This document shows, piece after piece, positions 58,071-64,000 of a stretch of 64,000 bases of DNA; the first letter of the stretch is position 1; each line of letters starts with the position of its first letter. Made by a program: the position numbers and the translations under genes. The notes under the pieces were generated by a model that did not search any database, was not told the DNA's origin, and saw nothing but the letters and a program-made list of their open reading frames with translations. This stretch comes from Alkalimarinus coralli (GTDB lineage Bacteria; Pseudomonadota; Gammaproteobacteria; Pseudomonadales; Oleiphilaceae): positions 4,612,501 through 4,676,500 of the forward strand of contig NZ_CP096016.1 of the NCBI RefSeq assembly GCF_023650515.1, written 5' to 3'.

Positions 58071-60707
58071 ATGAAGCTAGGTAAAAAAAACAAATCAGAA
58101 GAAAGCGCTTCGGTGGTCGATGAGAAAGCTAAAGCAAAGGCTGCGAAAAAGAAAAAAGCTACTGATGGTGCCAAATACAAAGCGCTGACTCCTCCATTAT
58201 TTTTTGCCTTGGGGGGAGCGTTAGCCGCTGTTATTCTGGTTGGATACCTGATACAAATGATGGTGATTGATTCAGCAGAAAGGCAAGCTAATCAGTCCAT
58301 TTCCGAAATAGCACTGTCGAGTGTTCAGCTCCAAATTGATCAACGAGTCAGCTTTATTACCCGAGAGCTTGAAAGCATTGCTTCATTGGAGCCCGTTGCT
58401 TCAGCGCTTGACGACAGTGCAAAGCGAAAGCTGATGGAAAAAAACATCGAGGGTTATCTTCCGTATGTATCGAAGGTCTATTTCTTTAAGAAGGGGCTCG
58501 CATCCAGGGACGCTTCTTCGGAGAACCCTTTGGGCTTTTCAAGCCTTGATTTGATTAAGAAAGCAGAGAAAGGCCAAAGCCCTCACCCCGAGGCGTTTCT
58601 TAGAGGAAAAGAGTGGTTTGTACAAGCAGCCGTCCCCGTTAAAAATGCTCAGCTCGGACAGATTGCAGGAGTGCTGTTGGTTGTTTTTGAAAAAGGGGTT
58701 GTTCGGGAGAGCTTGCAGCTCGTCTCAGGTGTCGATGCGGGGAAAATTAGCCTGGTTCAGGTTATTGGCAGCTCAGAACAGGTTATTGTCACCAAGGGCA
58801 GTGGCTCCGAGAATGTGTTAACTCGCCCTACGTCTGTTCCTCATTGGCAGGTCAGGTTACAGCCGGCAAGCTCGGCTACGTCATTTATAGATATGACGCT
58901 TTATTGGGTTTTGGTCGCGGGATCAGGTTTACTGGTGATGCTGGTCGTGGCTGTTCCCTTGATGTCTCTGTTTAAAGGGCTCAGGCAAGAGTCCATCGTT
59001 GTCACTCAGTATGCCCAAGGTTTGCTGAATGCCGAGAAGAAAAAAATGCCAGAGGTCAAATACGTCATGTTCCACTCCATGGTGAGCACCATGCGACGTT
59101 TTGCTCTGGCGGCGGAGAAGAAGGCTGCAGCCGTAGTGCCTGAAGTGAAAAAAGCACCGGTTCAGCCGGTCAAGGAAGAAGACCATGCGGACCCATTATT
59201 TCAGGATAGTGATGACCTGAATATCGACATGATGGATGGTGATGATGACTTGTTAGGGCTGGGGCAAACAGCTGACGGTGTTGACCCTTTAGATGCTGAA
59301 AACGACATGTTAACAGAGGTTGAAGGTTCTGCCGTTGATGTACCACAGTCAATTTTCAGAGCGTATGACATTCGCGGAATTGTTGGTGAAACGCTGACTC
59401 CCGAAATCGTTCTGCAAATCGGTTTGGCTATTGGTAGCGAAGCGGCTAAACGAGGCCAGGCAACAATATGCGTAGGCTACGATGGACGCTTATCAAGCCC
59501 TGAGTTGGCTGAAGCGTTGATTAGTGGTTTGGTTAAATCCGGCCGAGATGTGGTCAGTGTGGGTTGTGTCCCAACGCCTGTTCTTTATTTCGCAACACAC
59601 CAGCTTAATACTGGTTCAGGCGTTATGATCACCGGAAGCCATAATCCTGCGGATTATAATGGCTTTAAAATAATGCTGGCTGGAGATACGCTGGCGAATG
59701 AAGATATTCAGAAACTGTATGACCGCATCCTGATTCAAGATTACGAGCGTGGTGCGGGGCAGGTGAATCATCAGGATATTAGTCGTGATTACCTTGATAC
59801 CATCCTTAATGACATTGCGGTAGCCGCGCCACTCAAAGTTGTGGTTGATGCAGGCAATGGCGTTGCAGGAGAGCTAGGCCCGGCGTTGATTGAAGAATTG
59901 GGCTGTGAAGTCATTCCACTTCATTGCGAAATTGATGGTTCGTTCCCAAACCATCACCCAGACCCCGGCAAGCCTGAAAACTTGCAGGACTTGATTCGTA
60001 AGGTCGAAGAAGAGGGGGCGGATCTGGGAGTCGCGTTTGACGGTGATGGTGATCGTATTGGGGTGGTCACCAATACCGGCAAGATTATCTGGCCCGATCG
60101 CTTGCTTATGCTATTTGCCAAAGATGTCGTATCTCGCAACCCTGGTGCTGATGTTATTTTTGATGTGAAATGCTCGCGACGTCTGAATGGCCTGATTAGT
60201 GGCTATGGTGGCCGCCCTATTATGTGGAAAACAGGGCATTCGCTAATCAAGGCAAAAATGAAAGAGACAGGGGCACTGCTTGCTGGTGAGATGAGCGGGC
60301 ACATCTTTTTTAAGGAGCGCTGGTATGGTTTTGATGATGGCCTGTACAGTGCAGCTCGATTACTAGAAGTGCTGGGTATTGATGAGCGTTCGTCGAACGA
60401 TGTCTTTCAGAGTTTCCCAGAGGATTTGAGTACCCCTGAAATTAATGTGGCGGTAACGGATGAAGGTAAGTTTAATTTTGTCGAAACGTTGAGCTCACAG
60501 GGTAATTTTGAAGGGGGAAATGTATCGACTATTGATGGTGTAAGAGTTGATTATCCTGATGGCTGGGGGCTGTGCAGGGCGTCCAACACGACCCCTAATT
60601 TAGTGTTGCGTTTCGAGGCGGATAGCGATGAGTCGCTGTCACGTATACAGCAGGTGTTTCGAGAGCAGTTGTTAATGATCGACCCCGAATTGGGGCTCAC
60701 GTTTTAG
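58071..60707 (+). CDS. algC: Phosphomannomutase/phosphoglucomutase with N-terminal membrane module
   Basis: The last 450 residues (from SIFRAYDIRG, about 426) are a complete AlgC-type mutase: active-site S523 in TGSHNPADYNG and metal ligands D657, D659, D661 in DGDGDRIG. It interconverts mannose or glucose 1- and 6-phosphates for LPS and exopolysaccharide. The first 425 residues add a Lys-rich cytoplasmic tail, a helix (about 40-66), a periplasmic domain of about 205 residues, a second helix (about 276-300), and an acidic linker. Such long AlgC forms exist in some Pseudomonas and marine relatives, while P. aeruginosa has only the mutase. argB follows after 40 nt. Confidence 0.93.
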   Translation: MKLGKKNKSEESASVVDEKAKAKAAKKKKATDGAKYKALTPPLFFALGGALAAVILVGYLIQMMVIDSAERQANQSISEIALSSVQLQIDQRVSFITRELESIASLEPVASALDDSAKRKLMEKNIEGYLPYVSKVYFFKKGLASRDASSENPLGFSSLDLIKKAEKGQSPHPEAFLRGKEWFVQAAVPVKNAQLGQIAGVLLVVFEKGVVRESLQLVSGVDAGKISLVQVIGSSEQVIVTKGSGSENVLTRPTSVPHWQVRLQPASSATSFIDMTLYWVLVAGSGLLVMLVVAVPLMSLFKGLRQESIVVTQYAQGLLNAEKKKMPEVKYVMFHSMVSTMRRFALAAEKKAAAVVPEVKKAPVQPVKEEDHADPLFQDSDDLNIDMMDGDDDLLGLGQTADGVDPLDAENDMLTEVEGSAVDVPQSIFRAYDIRGIVGETLTPEIVLQIGLAIGSEAAKRGQATICVGYDGRLSSPELAEALISGLVKSGRDVVSVGCVPTPVLYFATHQLNTGSGVMITGSHNPADYNGFKIMLAGDTLANEDIQKLYDRILIQDYERGAGQVNHQDISRDYLDTILNDIAVAAPLKVVVDAGNGVAGELGPALIEELGCEVIPLHCEIDGSFPNHHPDPGKPENLQDLIRKVEEEGADLGVAFDGDGDRIGVVTNTGKIIWPDRLLMLFAKDVVSRNPGADVIFDVKCSRRLNGLISGYGGRPIMWKTGHSLIKAKMKETGALLAGEMSGHIFFKERWYGFDDGLYSAARLLEVLGIDERSSNDVFQSFPEDLSTPEINVAVTDEGKFNFVETLSSQGNFEGGNVSTIDGVRVDYPDGWGLCRASNTTPNLVLRFEADSDESLSRIQQVFREQLLMIDPELGLTF

Positions 60708-60717
60708 CTTGAAGTAG

Positions 60718-61656
<939 letters not shown>

Positions 61657-61700
61657 ATCGCTCACGAAAGCCTGATATCAAGCTGTTCGTATTTCTTGTT

Positions 61701-61723
61701 GGGGGGATTACCCCCTTTTTTTT
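61701..61723 (+). terminator. Intrinsic terminator of argB
   Basis: GGGGG pairs with CCCCC around a short GATTA loop and is followed by eight T. It lies 45 nt after the stop codon. Confidence 0.9.
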
Positions 61724-61821
61724 GTATGTCTGTTTTTGCTAACAGGGGATTATGCGAGGCCTTCTTCAGTCGATGAAGTGAGCGCAATAATCGTATGCAG
61801 GTTCAATATGTCGAGGTAGAA

Positions 61822-62886
61822 TTATATTCTCTGCTCTTGTGATGCGGTTTCCTCTGTCAATTCCTGCTCACCTACGACCCGGTTACGGCCACTGTTTTTT
61901 GCTTTATATAGGCACTGATCAGCTCGGTGAATAAACTCTTCCGGGCTTTCGCCATAACGGTAATCTGCGACACCGACGGATACATGAACAGCCCCCAGCT
62001 TAACATTGGCTGCGCTATCAGTGAGCGTTTGGGCAGCGATTCGAGTGCGCACATTTTCGGCAACAGATAGCGCATTTTCGTAAGAGGTTTCAGGCAGGAT
62101 GACTGCAAATTCTTCTCCGCCAAACCGTGCGACGGTGTCATTGCCTTTTACATTTTTTTGCAGCATTGTTGCGACAAAGCGCAGAACCTTGTCACCGGTA
62201 ATGTGGCCGAACTGATCGTTAAACTGCTTAAAATGGTCTATGTCTAAAACCAGTAAGGTCAGCTGCATCGAATTGATCTTGCTGGTGGATATCGCTTTTT
62301 CCAATTCGATATTGAACGCCCGGCGGTTTTTTACTCTTGTTAGCGCATCGGTGCTCGCCTCATTGTTAAGGCGCTCAATTTCCTCTCTTAACTGAGTCAT
62401 TTCCTGAGCCATCGTATCAAGTGTGGCCTGCAGGTTCTGGGTAGCCTCTTCTCTTTTCTTTGTTTCTGCAAGAAGCTCTGTAACCAACAGATTGATGGCA
62501 CTGGTATCTTCGGTATCACTCACTTTCTCGGAGAAGGACTGGAGAGATCTGGCATAGCAGCCCAACCCGCTTTCTTCATCGGCTACTTGAACAAGCAGCT
62601 CGTTGATTATTTTCCGTACGCTATCACGAATCCCGTCTACGGCTATTTGCTGCGCATTTTCAATATACTGCGAATACAAATCACTATTGAGTTTATCCGA
62701 AAAGGGGGTGTTCTTTTTGATGAGACTGTCTATTTTTTGCTTTAATTCAAGATTGTTACCAGCCGTATACTCGTACCATACTGCGTAGTTTTCCGGAGTG
62801 GTGGGTATTTCGCGCTTGCTCATTTCGGGCAAAGTAAGCTTTAAATACTTTACCGCTTGAGCTAAATCATCGTGGTGGTGTGCCAT
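61822..62886 (-). CDS. Diguanylate cyclase (GGDEF domain)
   Basis: The C-terminal half is a GGDEF domain with LTRVKNRRAF, the signature GGEEF at 256-260, and the closing ADQCLYKAKNSGRNRV, so it should make c-di-GMP. The N-terminal half is helical with heptad-like Glu/Leu stretches (coiled coil near LQATLDTMAQEMTQLREEI) and resembles the soluble sensor of Pseudomonas SiaD/TdcA-like cyclases only loosely. The inhibitory I-site arginine is lacking (KGND in place of RxxD). I chose ATG 62886 (354 aa); the frame extends to 62994 with poorly coding sequence. Confidence 0.88.
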   Translation of the reverse strand: MAHHHDDLAQAVKYLKLTLPEMSKREIPTTPENYAVWYEYTAGNNLELKQKIDSLIKKNTPFSDKLNSDLYSQYIENAQQIAVDGIRDSVRKIINELLVQVADEESGLGCYARSLQSFSEKVSDTEDTSAINLLVTELLAETKKREEATQNLQATLDTMAQEMTQLREEIERLNNEASTDALTRVKNRRAFNIELEKAISTSKINSMQLTLLVLDIDHFKQFNDQFGHITGDKVLRFVATMLQKNVKGNDTVARFGGEEFAVILPETSYENALSVAENVRTRIAAQTLTDSAANVKLGAVHVSVGVADYRYGESPEEFIHRADQCLYKAKNSGRNRVVGEQELTEETASQEQRI

Positions 62887-63147
62887 ATCCCTTCGTGCCG
62901 ATAGTGTCCTGTATTCTCCTACCCGTGTTGCGGAATAGGGGGGAGTGCAATAGTTAACATGCTGCCCGCTTATTATAGAAAACTCTAATGGCATTGCCTA
63001 GCACGGTCAGGTTTGAATGATAAGATAAATTTTGTCCAGCTGGAGTAGTGCTGATCAAGTTATCCTATGCTCTATATCTCTGATATAGTTCAAGTAAGGG
63101 GCGAACTCTGGCGTTGGTCATATTAGTTTTTAGGATGGCGGTTGAAA

Positions 63148-64000
63148 ATGAAGAAGTTATTTTGGGGAATCGTTTTTGTAGCAGTTGCTCTGCTGGTTTC
63201 ATTTAAAGGTTATCTCTGGTTTCAGGTATACAAACAGTTGGCTGACATTAAAGAGCAGGTAGCACCTTTTGCCGCAGTGAAATATGGCTGGATTTACTCA
63301 ACCTTTGATGGTGAAGTCGGTGTTAGAGATATTAGTATTACGCCATACCTGCTTAAAGGTACGATTTCTATCGATGAAGTCAGTCTGAAAGCGAAAGACG
63401 CTGCGGCACTATTCAAGCTTGGTGACAAGCTAGAACAACGGATTCCGCCAGATCAGTTGTTGGTTAAAATAACGAATATGTCGTTCCCGCTGGATGGCAA
63501 TTTTGATGAGTTTATCGGTGCCTCAGCAGACACTGAGTCAACGACGGTTTTTAATCCTTTTGGTGTTTACGGTTGCGGCGATACCGTCGTCGTTGAAGCG
63601 GATGAGTTAAGGGCAATGGGCTACGATCAGTTCACTGTCAGTAGCGAGATGGGGTATCAGTATGATGCGCTATCAAAAGAACTATCCATTCGAGCGCTTG
63701 TGGACTCAGATAGTATGGGACATAGCGAGTTCCTGGTCGACTTGGGGGTATCAGGCAACGACCTCTATGATGTTGTTGGCACACAGCAAGTGCCGGAAAT
63801 AAAAAGCGCCGTCTGGAGCTTTAATGATGGCGGTTATTTCCGCCGCTTATCTTTTTACTGTGGCAAGAAAACAGAAACAGAGAGAAAACGTTATGTAGAG
63901 TATGCCACTCAAGAGTGGGATGCCGATTTGAAAGACCATGGCGTTCATCTGAATCCATCGCTGATAGAGGCGTATCGGCAATACATTCTCGATGGCGGTC
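63148..64000 (+). CDS. Membrane-anchored protein of unknown function, cut by the window end
   Basis: The frame is open from ATG 63148 to the end of the window (284 codons seen, no stop). It starts KKLFWGIVFVAVALLVSFKG, a signal anchor (about residues 4-20), followed by a mostly beta-rich hydrophilic region. Two cysteines at 143 and 238 could form a disulfide if it is periplasmic. I do not recognise a family with certainty. GTTGAAA lies before the start without a strong ribosome site. It is divergent from the GGDEF gene. Confidence 0.7.
   Translation, partial: MKKLFWGIVFVAVALLVSFKGYLWFQVYKQLADIKEQVAPFAAVKYGWIYSTFDGEVGVRDISITPYLLKGTISIDEVSLKAKDAAALFKLGDKLEQRIPPDQLLVKITNMSFPLDGNFDEFIGASADTESTTVFNPFGVYGCGDTVVVEADELRAMGYDQFTVSSEMGYQYDALSKELSIRALVDSDSMGHSEFLVDLGVSGNDLYDVVGTQQVPEIKSAVWSFNDGGYFRRLSFYCGKKTETERKRYVEYATQEWDADLKDHGVHLNPSLIEAYRQYILDGG

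Overview
The window looks like chromosomal DNA from a marine-type gammaproteobacterium of the Pseudomonadales/Oceanospirillales kind. Gene content is overwhelmingly housekeeping. Several blocks keep the neighbourhoods known from Pseudomonas: glnE followed by an LPS locus ending in waaA; tolC-thiC-nudF-DUF1249-cpdA-yqiA; HAD phosphatase-rppH-ptsP; priA-argS-ftsN-like-hslV-hslU-DUF971; rpmE-nuclease-malic enzyme; and rpmB-rpmG-radC-coaBC-dut-algC-argB. I cannot name the species from sequence alone. No phage, IS element, tRNA or CRISPR array was seen.

Layout. 1-3.2 kb: the 3' end of an rRNA operon (partial 23S, 5S, terminator), with the 5S tail plus terminator duplicated about 200 bp downstream. 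3.4-7.6 kb: a potassium channel and glnE. 7.7-23.8 kb: a surface-polysaccharide/LPS locus. It holds an O-antigen ligase-like membrane protein, a TDP-3-acetamido-3,6-dideoxyhexose branch (isomerase, aminotransferase, acetyltransferase), five predicted glycosyltransferases, an MBOAT/AlgJ-like O-acetylation pair, a polysaccharide deacetylase and two ELM1-family proteins, and ends in the Kdo transferase waaA. 23.8-30.2 kb: tolC, a TPP riboswitch with thiC, nudF, a DUF1249 gene, cpdA and yqiA. 30.4-35.1 kb: a complete glycine cleavage set with a split P protein (gcvT, gcvH, gcvPA, gcvPB) interrupted by strong RNA hairpins. 35.2-44.0 kb: an HDOD protein, rlmI, an imelysin-like lipoprotein, a HAD phosphatase, rppH, ptsP and a patatin. 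44.1-51.5 kb: a minus-strand run priA to DUF971. 51.7-61.7 kb: ribosomal proteins L31, L28 and L33, a secreted nuclease, a malic enzyme, radC, coaBC, dut, a membrane-anchored long AlgC and argB. 61.8-64 kb: a diguanylate cyclase and a truncated membrane-anchored protein of unknown function.

How the genes fit together. The 7.7-22.4 kb genes plausibly build and decorate one cell-surface glycan: the sugar-nucleotide branch makes a Qui3NAc- or Fuc3NAc-type sugar, the transferases assemble the chain, and the MBOAT/AlgJ-like pair and deacetylase modify it. AlgC supplies hexose phosphates from the far end of the window. The most unusual points are the two ELM1 paralogues in one operon, the receptor-like membrane module fused to AlgC, the rpmE terminator embedded in the start of the nuclease gene, and the chain of hairpins and a terminator inside the gcv cluster. 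I did not find a clearly new self-contained system; the polysaccharide locus is the best candidate for new biochemistry.
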